Assembly (NCBI RefSeq): GCF_013407955.1
Contig: NZ_JACCBU010000001.1
Location: 4,402,001-4,466,000, forward strand
Origin: Microlunatus parietis
GTDB taxonomy: Bacteria; Actinomycetota; Actinomycetes; Propionibacteriales; Propionibacteriaceae
DNA: 64,000 nt
Reading direction: 5' to 3'
Both the position numbers and the translations under genes were made by a program. Shown one piece after another: positions 16,135 to 23,539 of the stretch. The notes beneath the pieces were generated by a model, which saw only the letters and a program-made list of their open reading frames with translations, was not told the origin of the DNA and did no database searches. The first letter of the stretch is position 1. The number at the start of each line of letters is the position of its first letter.

Positions 16135-17601
16135 TCAGACAGTGTGGGTCCAGGGGTTGGGGATCTTGTAGCCGCGGTAGCGGTAGCGAGTGATCGGTTC
16201 CGCTGCCGGGTTGAACAGTACGATCCCGTCCGCGCTGATCGGCCTCCATCTTCCGGTGGGGGTGACGAGCCAGCGTCGGACGTCCTTCCATTTCCAGCGG
16301 TGCCGGGTTCGCATCATGTGCACGATCCGCCACCCGGTAAACCAATAGAGGTGGCTGAAGGTGTGTTTCGCGACGGCGTGCTTGAAATAGTTGGTCCAGC
16401 CGCGACTGATCTGGTTGATCCGGATCAGCACGTTCCTGAGCTCTTGCTGTGACGTTCTGGGGGTCAGGGCACGAATCTTGTCCCGGATCGACCGGATCGG
16501 TCGTTTCGCGACGAAGGTGTAGACGTACCATCTCTGCGTTCCTCGTTTTCGTTTCCACTGGATGTGGAACCCGAGGAAGTCGAACCCCTCACTCATGTGC
16601 ACGATCTGGGTTTTCGCCTCTGACAGCGTCAATCCGATCGGTGCAAGCACCTGAATGATCTTCTCGTGTAGGCCCTCGACATGGGCCCGTTCACCGTGGA
16701 CCAGAACGACGAAATCGTCGGCGTAGCGGACGATCCGCCAGTTCGGCTCACCTTTCTGGACCCGTGTTTTACGTCGTTGCTGAGTCGACATCGACCCGCC
16801 TGGCTGCCATGGCTGCTGGACGTGCTCGTCGAGCACTGACAGCGCAATATTGGCCAGGAGCGGGGACAGGATGCCGCCTTGCGGAGTGCCGGTGTTGGTG
16901 TCCTCAACCTCGCCGAGTTCGGTCAAGATCCCGGCTTTGAGGAACGCCTTCACCAGCCGCAACACGCGCTTGTCTTTGACCCGGAGCCGCACCCGGTCCA
17001 TCAGGGCCGCGTGGTCGATCCGGTCGAAACACGCCTCGATGTCAGCATCGAGCACCCAGCGGTATCCGTTGGTGCCGTACTGGTGGATCTCGGCGATTGC
17101 GTCGTGTGCGCGCCGTTCGGGCCGGAACCCGTAGGAGACCGGCTGAAAGTCGGCCTCGAAGATTGGTTCCAGCACCAGCTTCAACGCGGCCTGGACGACC
17201 CGGTCAATCACCGTCGGAATCCCCAACCGGCGGACCTTCCCGGCCCCGCCCGGTTTGGGAATCTTGCGTTCCCGCACCGGTTGCGGCCGAAACTCCCCAG
17301 ACTTGATCAAGGAGCGTAGATCGTCCAGGAACCGCGTGACTCCGACCTCGCGTTCGATCCGGGCGACTGTCCACCCGTCCGAACCCGCCGTCACAGCTCC
17401 GCGATTGCCCGCGACCCGATCCCACGCCATGATCAGCGTGGCCGGGTCATGCACGAGATTAAACAGATCGTCGAACCGGCGGCCGGGATCGGCCACCGCC
17501 CAACGGTGAAGTTTGGCCTGAATCCCCGATACCCGCCGCCGAGGACCATCCGGCACTATCGGCAGCGAGGCGTCCCCGTTCGGGGCAGCGTCTTTCGGCA
17601 T
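16135..17601 (-). CDS. ltrA: group II intron reverse transcriptase/maturase
   Basis: 488 residues starting MPKDAAPNG, with a GGAG ribosome site eight bases upstream of ATG 17601. Reverse transcriptase blocks are in order: 'RERKIPKPGGAGKVRRLGIP', 'QPVSYGFRPERRAHDAI', the catalytic VRYADDFVVLV (YADD at 293-296), and 'DFLGFHIQW'. The maturase X domain follows with RINQISRGWTNYFKHAV. The protein ends at ITRYRYRGYKIPNPWTHTV with no C-terminal HNH zinc-finger nuclease, so it belongs to the endonuclease-less type, which usually integrates at single-stranded DNA during replication. It promotes splicing and retrohoming of the intron that encodes it. Confidence 0.95.
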   Translation of the reverse strand: MPKDAAPNGDASLPIVPDGPRRRVSGIQAKLHRWAVADPGRRFDDLFNLVHDPATLIMAWDRVAGNRGAVTAGSDGWTVARIEREVGVTRFLDDLRSLIKSGEFRPQPVRERKIPKPGGAGKVRRLGIPTVIDRVVQAALKLVLEPIFEADFQPVSYGFRPERRAHDAIAEIHQYGTNGYRWVLDADIEACFDRIDHAALMDRVRLRVKDKRVLRLVKAFLKAGILTELGEVEDTNTGTPQGGILSPLLANIALSVLDEHVQQPWQPGGSMSTQQRRKTRVQKGEPNWRIVRYADDFVVLVHGERAHVEGLHEKIIQVLAPIGLTLSEAKTQIVHMSEGFDFLGFHIQWKRKRGTQRWYVYTFVAKRPIRSIRDKIRALTPRTSQQELRNVLIRINQISRGWTNYFKHAVAKHTFSHLYWFTGWRIVHMMRTRHRWKWKDVRRWLVTPTGRWRPISADGIVLFNPAAEPITRYRYRGYKIPNPWTHTV

Positions 17602-18230
17602 GACAATCTCCAATTCTCTTCTCGATACCACTGCCGCCCTTCGCCCTGTGACCGGCTCTCCCGGACTCCGATGGCGGGTCGTGACTCCCGCGACTACTAC
17701 GACGGCTCCGCCCCGTCCCCGACCGATCGGTCGACGGTGAACCCAGCCCCCACGCTCACACCGGCTGTGTGGCGTTCTGAGGCGGACCGGGGACGGTTCC
17801 CGTGTTCACTTGTTGATCGCTCGACGAAGGAGGCAGCCGACTTGGACCCTGCGACCTCGCTGTGGCTACGCCACAGACCTTCACCACAGCCTTCCTATCG
17901 CCGCTCGAATAGCTCCAGGAAGTTCCCCACAAGATCACCAATCGATGATCAACAGCGGGTGCGCGTCGCATCCGGCCCTGATCCGCCAGGTTTCGAGCCG
18001 GTGTGTCATTGAGGGACGTATACGCCGGTTTCTCGCGTCTACCTTTCCGTCCTCGCTAGCCGGACCCGCACCATCTGGCAGTACTGACACGTCCCGGCAT
18101 CGTCAGGGCCGCTTCCACCCATCCCGGCACCTCCCGGGACAGGCTGCCCTCAGCTTCGCAGTCCTGCTGCGACAGAACCACGGTGCAGGCCTCTCACCTC
18201 CACTCGATCAACAAGCGCCTCACGGCGCAC
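17602..18230 (-). ncRNA. group II intron 5' ribozyme region (domains I-III)
   Basis: 629 bases between the intron 5' end and the reverse transcriptase start. No protein is supported here. By position it must form domains I to III and the open part of domain IV. I did not fold it or locate exon-binding sites. Confidence 0.65.
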
Positions 18231-18393
18231 TCGTGCGGTGACGCATGGAGGGTGGCGGAGGCGGAGACCGGATCCGACGACGATGATCTTCCGGTCACCG
18301 CACGGGAACGTGTATCTGACGAACCGTACCGGCACTCATGATCTTGGTGACGGGCCAGTCGCCCACACCCTCTGGACCGCGATCTCCCGCTGA
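18231..18393 (+). pseudogene. DUF222/HNH endonuclease gene, 3' part
   Basis: Downstream of the intron the frame from about 18235 to the TGA at 18391-18393 reads AVTHGGWRRRRPDPTTMIFR, then SPHGNVYLTNRTGTHDLG and a short tail. This is the end of the HNH domain of DUF222 proteins (usual form 'K.THG.W....P......SPHG..Y....GT'). It belongs with the 5' part at 14707-16017. With the intron removed at its consensus ends, the two parts are still out of frame, so the gene was probably already decaying. Confidence 0.75.
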
Positions 18394-18398
18394 GCCGG

Positions 18399-18526
18399 TC
18401 AACCTGGCTGCTCGGAGAAGTTGCCGGCGCGACGGACATGGACATGGGTGCGTGGCCGCGGCGGCACCTCGCGGAAGTAGCGCTTGGTCAACTCCGGATT
18501 ATCGGATCGCCCGAATCCATGATCAG
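18399..18526 (-). pseudogene. GrpB-family (UPF0157) remnant
   Basis: The minus strand encodes DHGFGRSDNPELTKRYFREV and then PPRPRTHVHVRRAGNFSEQPG before a TGA at 18399. The pattern 'DNPEL.KRYFRE......HVHVRRAG...EQ' is the C-terminal core of GrpB-like proteins (nucleotidyltransferase fold), normally about 170 residues. The N-terminal two thirds are absent and the end is cut short, just after the HNH remnant, so this is a broken gene. It is too short to appear as an ordinary gene call. Confidence 0.65.
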
Positions 18527-18588
18527 ATTCTCCGTTGCTCAGTGCAGGGTCGCGTCGGCCCCGTCTCGAAGCCATGGCGCGACCGTTG

Positions 18589-19044
18589 TCAGTGCTGGAT
18601 CAACCCGCCGACCCGGACCTCCGCGACATGGCCGGTCGGCGGGAGTTCGCGGGCCAGGGTCAGCCCGACGTCCACCAGGGACGATCTCGGCAACGCGGCC
18701 ACGGCGTCGAACGGCGTCCAGGCCAACGCGGTGGTGTCCCCGTTCGGCTCCGGGCGAGGCTCCCCGCCGGTGATCCGGACCCGATAGAAGATGCCCACGT
18801 TCTGGTGCTCGACTCCGGCCCGGCTCTCGGCGGCGGGAATCACTCGGGAGTCGACGCCCAGCAACCGCTCAACGACGGCGCTGTGCCCGGTCTCCTCGCG
18901 CACCTCGCGAACCACGGTCTCGAAGGGATCCTCGCCCTGCTCGACCCGCCCGCCCGGCAGCGTCCAGGCGCCGCTCGCGTGATGGACGAGCAGCACGGCT
19001 TCGTCCCCGATCGCGATGGCGTACGCCGCCAGCCGGAAGCTCAT
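18589..19044 (-). CDS. NUDIX hydrolase
   Basis: 151 residues with a complete Nudix box, GGRVEQGEDPFETVVREVREETGHS split here as GGRVEQGEDPFETV then VREVREETGHS (about residues 31-55), preceded by VLLVHHASGAWTLPGG. The enzyme hydrolyses nucleoside diphosphates linked to another moiety; the substrate is not evident. 'VGIFYRVRITGGEP' and 'GDTTALAWTPFDAV' form the usual C-terminal sheet and helix. It lies 13 bp downstream of the VOC gene on the same strand and may be co-transcribed with it. Confidence 0.92.
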   Translation of the reverse strand: MSFRLAAYAIAIGDEAVLLVHHASGAWTLPGGRVEQGEDPFETVVREVREETGHSAVVERLLGVDSRVIPAAESRAGVEHQNVGIFYRVRITGGEPRPEPNGDTTALAWTPFDAVAALPRSSLVDVGLTLARELPPTGHVAEVRVGGLIQH

Positions 19045-19057
19045 GTCTGTCCCGAGC

Positions 19058-19471
19058 TCAGGCGTCCTTCGGATGGATGTCGACCATCCAGGCGATGCCG
19101 AACTGATCGGTGCACTGCCCGTACTCGTCGCCCCAGGCCTGCTTCTCCAGGGGCACTCCGACGGTGCCGCCGGCCGAGAGGTGATCGAAATAGCCGCGCA
19201 GCAGGGCGTCCTCGTCGCCGCTGAGACTGATCGTCACCGTCGTGCCCGGCTTGTGCTCCATGCCGGGCATCAGGTCCGAACCCATCAGCGTGTAGCCGCT
19301 CGGCGTCTTGAGCATGGCGTGCATGATGCGGTCCTTGATCGCGACGTCCTCGGCGCCGAACTCGCCGAACGTGTTCATGGTCAGTTCGCCGCCGAACACC
19401 CGCTGGTAGAACTCCATCGCCTCCTTCGCTTCGCCGTCGAAGCTGAGGTACGGATTGAGAATCGAGGTCAT
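19058..19471 (-). CDS. VOC family protein, PhnB-like
   Basis: 137 residues of two beta-alpha-beta-beta-beta modules. MTSILNPYLSFDGEAKEAMEF is the standard opening of the PhnB/YjdN-type VOC (glyoxalase-fold) group, followed by FYQRVFGGEL and, in the second half, SAGGTVGVPLEKQAWGDEYG and QFGIAWMVDI. Members bind small molecules or metals, but this subgroup has no assigned reaction. A strong ribosome site AAGGAGGGG precedes ATG 19471. It is 34 bp downstream of the TetR gene on the same strand. Confidence 0.9.
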   Translation of the reverse strand: MTSILNPYLSFDGEAKEAMEFYQRVFGGELTMNTFGEFGAEDVAIKDRIMHAMLKTPSGYTLMGSDLMPGMEHKPGTTVTISLSGDEDALLRGYFDHLSAGGTVGVPLEKQAWGDEYGQCTDQFGIAWMVDIHPKDA

Positions 19472-19505
19472 GGCCCCTCCTTGGTGTCGTCCTGTGGGTC
19501 ACACG

Positions 19506-20117
19506 CTAGACCCGGTTTCCGATGGCACCGGAAAGGCTGCGGGCGAACAGTTGTACGGTCTCGCGCCGCGAATGGCCGAGCAGCCCGTGCTGCCACGCGC
19601 CCGCCAGCAGCATCCACAAGGTCAGTGACACCCAGTCCGGCGGTAGGTCGGGGTCGATCGACCCGTCCTGCTGACCGCGCAGGATCACGCCGGTCAGTCC
19701 GCGGTCGGACTCCTCGGCGTCGGACCAGGTGTCCGGGTCGACGAGCGCGTTGTCGGAGAAGATCAACGAGAGCACGCTGCCGAGCTGGAGCAGCTCCTCG
19801 CTGAGCCGCAGGATCGCCTCGAGTCCGGGCCCGTCGTCGGGATGGGCCCGGATGGCGGCGACGGTGAACTGGCGATGACACTCCTCGCTCACCGCCGCCA
19901 ACAGCGCGGCCCGGTCGGCGTAGTAGCGGTGCAGGGTGGACCGGCCGATGCCTGCGGTGGCACAGATGTCGGCCAGGGTCGCGTTCCGGTCGCCCGCCCA
20001 GGTCTCCATCGCCGCTTCGATGATCGCCCGCCGGGTGCGCGCCGACGTCCGGGACTCCGCGTCCGTCGAGTCGGCCGGCGGGGGAGGCTCGGCCCGGCCC
20101 GGGGTCTGTGCTGGCAC
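19506..20117 (-). CDS. TetR family transcriptional regulator
   Basis: 203 residues from the GTG at 20117. The N-terminal helix-turn-helix is clear: RTRRAIIEAAMETWAGD, then ATLADICATAGIGRSTLHRYY. The ligand domain includes 'LSLIFSDNALVDPDTW', similar to the second TetR at 27118, so the two are paralogues of one subfamily. The start is supported by a -10 TACATT and -35 TTGGCA placed so that transcription begins at the GTG itself (leaderless). It probably represses itself and the divergent YqeB-like gene through the palindrome at 20136-20152. Confidence 0.9.
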   Translation of the reverse strand: MPAQTPGRAEPPPPADSTDAESRTSARTRRAIIEAAMETWAGDRNATLADICATAGIGRSTLHRYYADRAALLAAVSEECHRQFTVAAIRAHPDDGPGLEAILRLSEELLQLGSVLSLIFSDNALVDPDTWSDAEESDRGLTGVILRGQQDGSIDPDLPPDWVSLTLWMLLAGAWQHGLLGHSRRETVQLFARSLSGAIGNRV

Positions 20118-20123
20118 GAACGC

Positions 20124-20175
20124 AATGTACCGCTGTGGCACCTGGCTTGCCAAAAATGGCACATCAATGTTTCAT
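20124..20175. promoter_or_regulatory. overlapping divergent leaderless promoters with a TetR-type operator
   Basis: On the minus strand TTGGCA (20153-20148) and TACATT (20129-20124), spacer 18, point at the tetR GTG. On the plus strand TTGCCA (20147-20152) and TTTCAT (20170-20175), spacer 17, point at the GTG at 20183. Between them TGGCACCTGGCTTGCCA (20136-20152) is a palindrome with TGGCA/TGCCA arms that covers both -35 elements. Confidence 0.55.
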
Positions 20176-20182
20176 TGGGCAC

Positions 20183-20668
20183 GTGAGCGAGAAGACTGCG
20201 GACGAGGCGATCGAGCTGCGAACGAAGGGCGTACACCAGGCGATCCTGTTCGCCGGGGCGGTCGTCGCCGGCCTGCTGCTGGGCTGGATCGCACCCCTGG
20301 TGATCAACTGGGCGCTCGGCATCGGCGGCCTCCCGTTCGAGAAACCGATGGAGTTGCTGCAGCGGGTCATCAACTCCTGGGGAGCCTGGGTGCTGATCGT
20401 CGTCGGCGGGGTCGCCGGAGCGGTGTTCGGACTGGTCATGCTCGGCGGCCTCGTCGGGCTCCGGGTCACCGCCCGCGACCTGACCATCGTGGTGGGATCG
20501 GACAAGACCAGGTTCGCCCGCTCCCAGGTGGCCGCGGCGCTGTTCGACGAGGGCCACCTGGTGCTGCGCGACCCGCAGGACGTCGACCTGATCCGGAAGA
20601 AGCTCGACGTCTCCCAGCAGGACGTGCTCGCGGCGCTGCGCCGGTACGACTGGCCGATCGAGGACTGA
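20183..20668 (+). CDS. YqeB family membrane protein
   Basis: 161 residues from GTG 20183. Two membrane segments lie at about residues 18-40 and 62-95 with glycine-rich GGVAGAVFGLVMLGGLVG, followed by a soluble domain 'LTIVVGSDKTRFARSQVAAA' ending in 'DVLAALRRYDWPIED'. Two N-terminal helices and then a PH-like domain with this sequence pattern match the actinobacterial YqeB family, whose function is unknown. An upstream in-frame ATG (20156) is possible but would lie over the promoter. It is divergent from, and probably regulated by, the TetR gene. Confidence 0.65.
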   Translation: MSEKTADEAIELRTKGVHQAILFAGAVVAGLLLGWIAPLVINWALGIGGLPFEKPMELLQRVINSWGAWVLIVVGGVAGAVFGLVMLGGLVGLRVTARDLTIVVGSDKTRFARSQVAAALFDEGHLVLRDPQDVDLIRKKLDVSQQDVLAALRRYDWPIED

Positions 20669-20712
20669 AATCATCGGCGGCGGACCGGGAAAGCTAGACT
20701 GCGGGCAGCATC

Positions 20713-22068
20713 ATGACTGACCACGCGAACCCGTACCGAATCCTGCTCCGGGCCCACAAGGACCCGCTCCGGGTCGCCTCGGCCGAGGCGACGCTGCGGC
20801 AGGACCTGATCGGCGGCAACACCGGCAACCTGGTCTTCAGCCAGTCCGTACGGCGCCTGCTCTCCACCGAGCAGGCCCAGATCACGACCGGGATCTTCCG
20901 GCACCCGCCGGACCGGATCAACGCCGACTTCGATCACCTGGTGATCCCGCTGGCCAACGCGTTCCGGCCCACCTACGCGGACCGGCTGGACCGGCTGTCC
21001 GAACTGCTCGAGCAGCTGACCATCCCGGTCACCGTCGTCGGCGTCGGCGCCCAGGCCTCCCTGGGCGGTCGGCGCCGCGATGCCGAGGTGCTGGACCGCG
21101 CGGTCAGCCGGTTCGTCCGCGCCGCCCTGCGCAAGTCGCCGACGATCGGCGTCCGTGGCGAGTTCACGCTCGACTATCTGAACTCGCTGGGCTTCGGCGC
21201 CGACGAGGTCGAGGTGATCGGCTGCCCGTCGATGTTCATGTACGGGCCCGACCTCAAGATCACCCGCAAGGTCGACGCCCTCACTCCCGAGTCGCCGATC
21301 GCGTTGAACATCTCGCCGTACGTCGCCGCGCTCGGCCCGATCTCGCTCGACCACGCGGAGCGCTACCCCAACCTGATCTACCAGGCCCAGAACTGGCAGA
21401 CGCTGGAGCTGATGATCAACGGGACCTACCCGATGCGCGAGGGCGCCAAGATGCTCACGACCGGAGTCCCGGTCACCCTCGATCATCCGCTGATCCGGCA
21501 GAACCGGGTCCGCTTCTTCCTCGATCCGCGCACCTGGTTCGAGCATCTGGCGCAGTACGACTTCTCCTTCGGGACTCGGATCCACGGCAACATCGCCGCT
21601 CTGCTCGCCGGGACGCCGGCCCTGGTGCTGGCGCACGACTCGCGCACGCTCGAGCTGGCCCAGTACCACCGGATCCCGCACCGCAAGATCACCGACCTGC
21701 CCGAGCGACCGGACGCCGCCGAGCTTTACGCCGAGGCCGACTGGGAACCGCTCAACGCCGGCCATGCCGAGCGCTGGGAGACCTTCGCCGCCTTCCTGGA
21801 CCGGCACCGACTGCGGCACGTCTACCGGCCCGGTGAGAGCGCCGAGCGGTTCGACGCGGAGCTGGCCGCGGCGGATTTCCCGCCGCCGGTGGAAACCCTG
21901 ATGGGGGCAGACCCCGAGCGCCTGTACGCACTGAAGCGCAGGGCCGCCAGCGGACCGCGACGCAAGCCGAAGCTGCTCAGGATCGACCGGGACGCGGGCG
22001 AGCTGAGCGTTTCCTGGCGGGTCGCCGCCCGTCGGCTCCGGCGGGTCCTCCGCCGTTCGGGGAGCTAG
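20713..22068 (+). CDS. polysaccharide pyruvyl transferase family protein
   Basis: 451 residues. The fold is recognised from 'TIGVRGEFTLDYLNSLGFGADEVEVIGCPSMF' (here in parts GVRGEFTLDYL and VIGCPSMFM) and 'FGTRIHGNIAALLAGTPALVLAHDSRT', the binding region of the CsaB/WcaK-type pyruvyl transferases. Such enzymes attach pyruvate ketals from phosphoenolpyruvate to sugars of surface polymers. The C-terminal 100 residues are basic and proline-rich beyond the usual domain. It is a lone gene here, far from the main polysaccharide cluster, followed by a strong hairpin. Confidence 0.85.
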   Translation: MTDHANPYRILLRAHKDPLRVASAEATLRQDLIGGNTGNLVFSQSVRRLLSTEQAQITTGIFRHPPDRINADFDHLVIPLANAFRPTYADRLDRLSELLEQLTIPVTVVGVGAQASLGGRRRDAEVLDRAVSRFVRAALRKSPTIGVRGEFTLDYLNSLGFGADEVEVIGCPSMFMYGPDLKITRKVDALTPESPIALNISPYVAALGPISLDHAERYPNLIYQAQNWQTLELMINGTYPMREGAKMLTTGVPVTLDHPLIRQNRVRFFLDPRTWFEHLAQYDFSFGTRIHGNIAALLAGTPALVLAHDSRTLELAQYHRIPHRKITDLPERPDAAELYAEADWEPLNAGHAERWETFAAFLDRHRLRHVYRPGESAERFDAELAAADFPPPVETLMGADPERLYALKRRAASGPRRKPKLLRIDRDAGELSVSWRVAARRLRRVLRRSGS

Positions 22069-22082
22069 AACCCCAACGAAGC

Positions 22083-22119
22083 AAGGGGATCCCCGTACGT
22101 TGACTGGGGCATCCCCCTT
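22083..22119. terminator. hairpin after the pyruvyl transferase gene
   Basis: AAGGGGAT + CCCC (22083-22094) pairs with GGGG + c + ATCCCCCTT (22106-22119), a stem of about 12 bp around an 11-base loop, 15 bases after the stop. There is no T-run, as is common in actinobacterial terminators. Confidence 0.5.
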
Positions 22120-22229
22120 ACATGCGATCGCGTACCCAACTGTCGCTGTGCATCGGATGTGACGACAGGCCCTCTCGATGGAGTCTTGTGCCGTCCCGTT
22201 CAAGATCACCACAGAGTTGGAGTCCTCCG

Positions 22230-22730
22230 ATGTCAACCCAGACCGCACCGCGACCACTGCCCCAGCCCAACACCGTCCGCAATCCGATCGAGGTCGTGGC
22301 CGGCCTGCTGTCCAGGCACAGCGTCTCGATCCTGCAGCGCACCTTCGGCATCGTGTTCCTCGCCTTCGGCGTGCTGAAGTTCTTCCCCGGCGCGAGCCCG
22401 GCCGAGGAACTGGCGGGGATGACGATCGAGAAGCTCTCCTTCGGCATCCTCAGCGGCTACCCGGCCGTACTGTTCGTGGCCGTCGCCGAGTGCATCGTGG
22501 GCCTCACCATGCTGACCGGCCTGTTCTACCGGTTCGGCGTGGTCGTGCTCGGGATGTCGCTGGCCGGCATCGTGTCGCCGCTGATCCTGTTCACCGACCG
22601 GCTGTTCCCGGGCGGACTGCCGACCCTTGAGGGCCAGTATGTGTTCAAGGACCTGATCTTGGTCGGCGGTGCCCTGGTGCTGGCCGCCCAGGCACTCGGT
22701 GCCAAGCTCCGTGCCGGCAAGGAAGCATGA
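22230..22730 (+). CDS. DoxX-like membrane protein
   Basis: 166 residues with four membrane helices. The hallmark 'LQRTFGIVFLAFGVLKFFPG' followed by 'EKLSFGIL', a second helix ending 'AVAECIVGLTMLTGLFYRFG', and a last helix rich in small residues are the DoxX/DoxD pattern. DoxX proteins act in thiol/quinone redox processes in some bacteria, but most are uncharacterised. The first ~35 residues are a cytosolic proline-rich extension. It ends 23 bp before a strong bidirectional terminator. Confidence 0.75.
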   Translation: MSTQTAPRPLPQPNTVRNPIEVVAGLLSRHSVSILQRTFGIVFLAFGVLKFFPGASPAEELAGMTIEKLSFGILSGYPAVLFVAVAECIVGLTMLTGLFYRFGVVVLGMSLAGIVSPLILFTDRLFPGGLPTLEGQYVFKDLILVGGALVLAAQALGAKLRAGKEA

Positions 22731-22752
22731 TCCGAGCAAGATCATCAGCCGT

Positions 22753-22793
22753 GAACCGGCCCGGCACCCTGCAAGGGGTGACCGGGCCGGTTC
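22753..22793. terminator. bidirectional terminator
   Basis: Perfect inverted repeat GAACCGGCCCGG (22753-22764) / CCGGGCCGGTTC (22782-22793), extended inside by CACCC/GGGTG with one bulged A, giving a stem of about 17 bp with a six-base loop. It sits between the convergent doxX-like gene (ends 22730) and gntR-like gene (ends 22799), so it can stop both. Confidence 0.85.
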
Positions 22794-22798
22794 GCGTT

Positions 22799-23515
22799 TC
22801 AGCGGCGGCGCAGGCTGCTGGCGATGCTGTAACGATCACTGCGATAGCGGGACCGGGCGAACTCGACGGCGGCGCCGCGGCGCGTGTAGCCGATTCGTTC
22901 CACCTCCAGTGCGGGCGTGTACGGCGGCACCGCGAGCAGAGCGGCCTGCTCGGGGTCGAGGACGGTGGCCCGGACCTCCTGATCGGCCCGGTCGATGATG
23001 ATCTTGTAGTCCCGTTCCAGCGTCTCGTACAACGAGCCCTGCAGGTCGTGCTCCAGCAGATCCGGCGCCAGCGAGGCCACCAGCCAGACGTCCTCCAGGC
23101 ACATCGGTTGATCATCGGCCAGCCGGATCCGGGACAGGTAGTGCAGATCAGTGCCGGGACTCACCCCGAGTCGCCAGCTCTGCTCGGCCGTGGCGGCGAC
23201 GGTCGACGCCTGCAGCAGCCGCGCCGCCGGCCGCAGGTTGCGGGCCCGCATGTCCTCGGAGAACGAGGTCAGCTCGGTGCCCTTGCGGATCTGCGGTTCG
23301 GCGACGAACGTCCCCGATCCCTGGATCCGGTAGATCAGGCCCTGGGACTCGAGTTCGCGGAGTGCGTGCCGAACGGTGAGCCGGCTGACGCCCAGCTGCT
23401 CGCCGAGGTCGCGCTCGGTCGGCAGCCGGTCGTGGGCCTTCGACCGCTGCTCGATCTGCTGGAGCAGGAACTCCCGCACCGTCGCGTGCTTGGTCACAGT
23501 GAGCCCATTGTCCAC
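22799..23515 (-). CDS. GntR family regulator (HutC/UTRA type)
   Basis: 238 residues. Winged helix: ATVREFLLQQIEQ, then LPTERDLGEQLGVSRLTVRH and ALRELESQGLIYRIQGSGTF. The C-terminal UTRA ligand-binding domain starts near residue 80 (LTSFSEDMRARNLRPAARLL) and ends 'VERIGYTRRGAAVEFARSRYRSDRYS', the classical HutC-subfamily finish that often binds phosphorylated sugars or amino-acid derivatives. GTG 23515 is used; a GTG seven codons in is an alternative. No obvious adjacent sugar operon, so its targets are likely elsewhere. Confidence 0.92.
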   Translation of the reverse strand: MDNGLTVTKHATVREFLLQQIEQRSKAHDRLPTERDLGEQLGVSRLTVRHALRELESQGLIYRIQGSGTFVAEPQIRKGTELTSFSEDMRARNLRPAARLLQASTVAATAEQSWRLGVSPGTDLHYLSRIRLADDQPMCLEDVWLVASLAPDLLEHDLQGSLYETLERDYKIIIDRADQEVRATVLDPEQAALLAVPPYTPALEVERIGYTRRGAAVEFARSRYRSDRYSIASSLRRR

Positions 23516-23539
23516 GACCGGACCGTCGCCGGGTCCGGC

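Larger units (their letters stand above)
16018..18230 (-). mobile_element. group II intron with reverse transcriptase, antisense to the host gene
   Basis: Read on the minus strand the element starts GTGCGCC at 18230 (the GUGYG rule for 5' ends) and ends ...GGCCGAC at 16018 (AY rule for 3' ends). It contains a 5' ribozyme region, a 488-residue reverse transcriptase/maturase, a 34-nt domain V and a domain VI with a 10-bp stem. Length is about 2.2 kb. Joining the flanks leaves TTGA/TCGTG at the target. Both ends satisfy consensus, so the copy looks complete, though the joined flanks do not restore the HNH reading frame. Confidence 0.88.

Noticed and set aside
16135..17601. Diversity-generating retroelement or retron as source of the reverse transcriptase
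   Set aside because: Maturase X domain, canonical domain V and VI and GUGCG/AY ends identify a group II intron; no template/variable repeat or msr-msd was seen.
22083..22119. Hairpin as a riboswitch for the DoxX-like gene
   Set aside because: It is a simple stem-loop right after a stop codon and over 100 bases from the next start; a terminator explains it.
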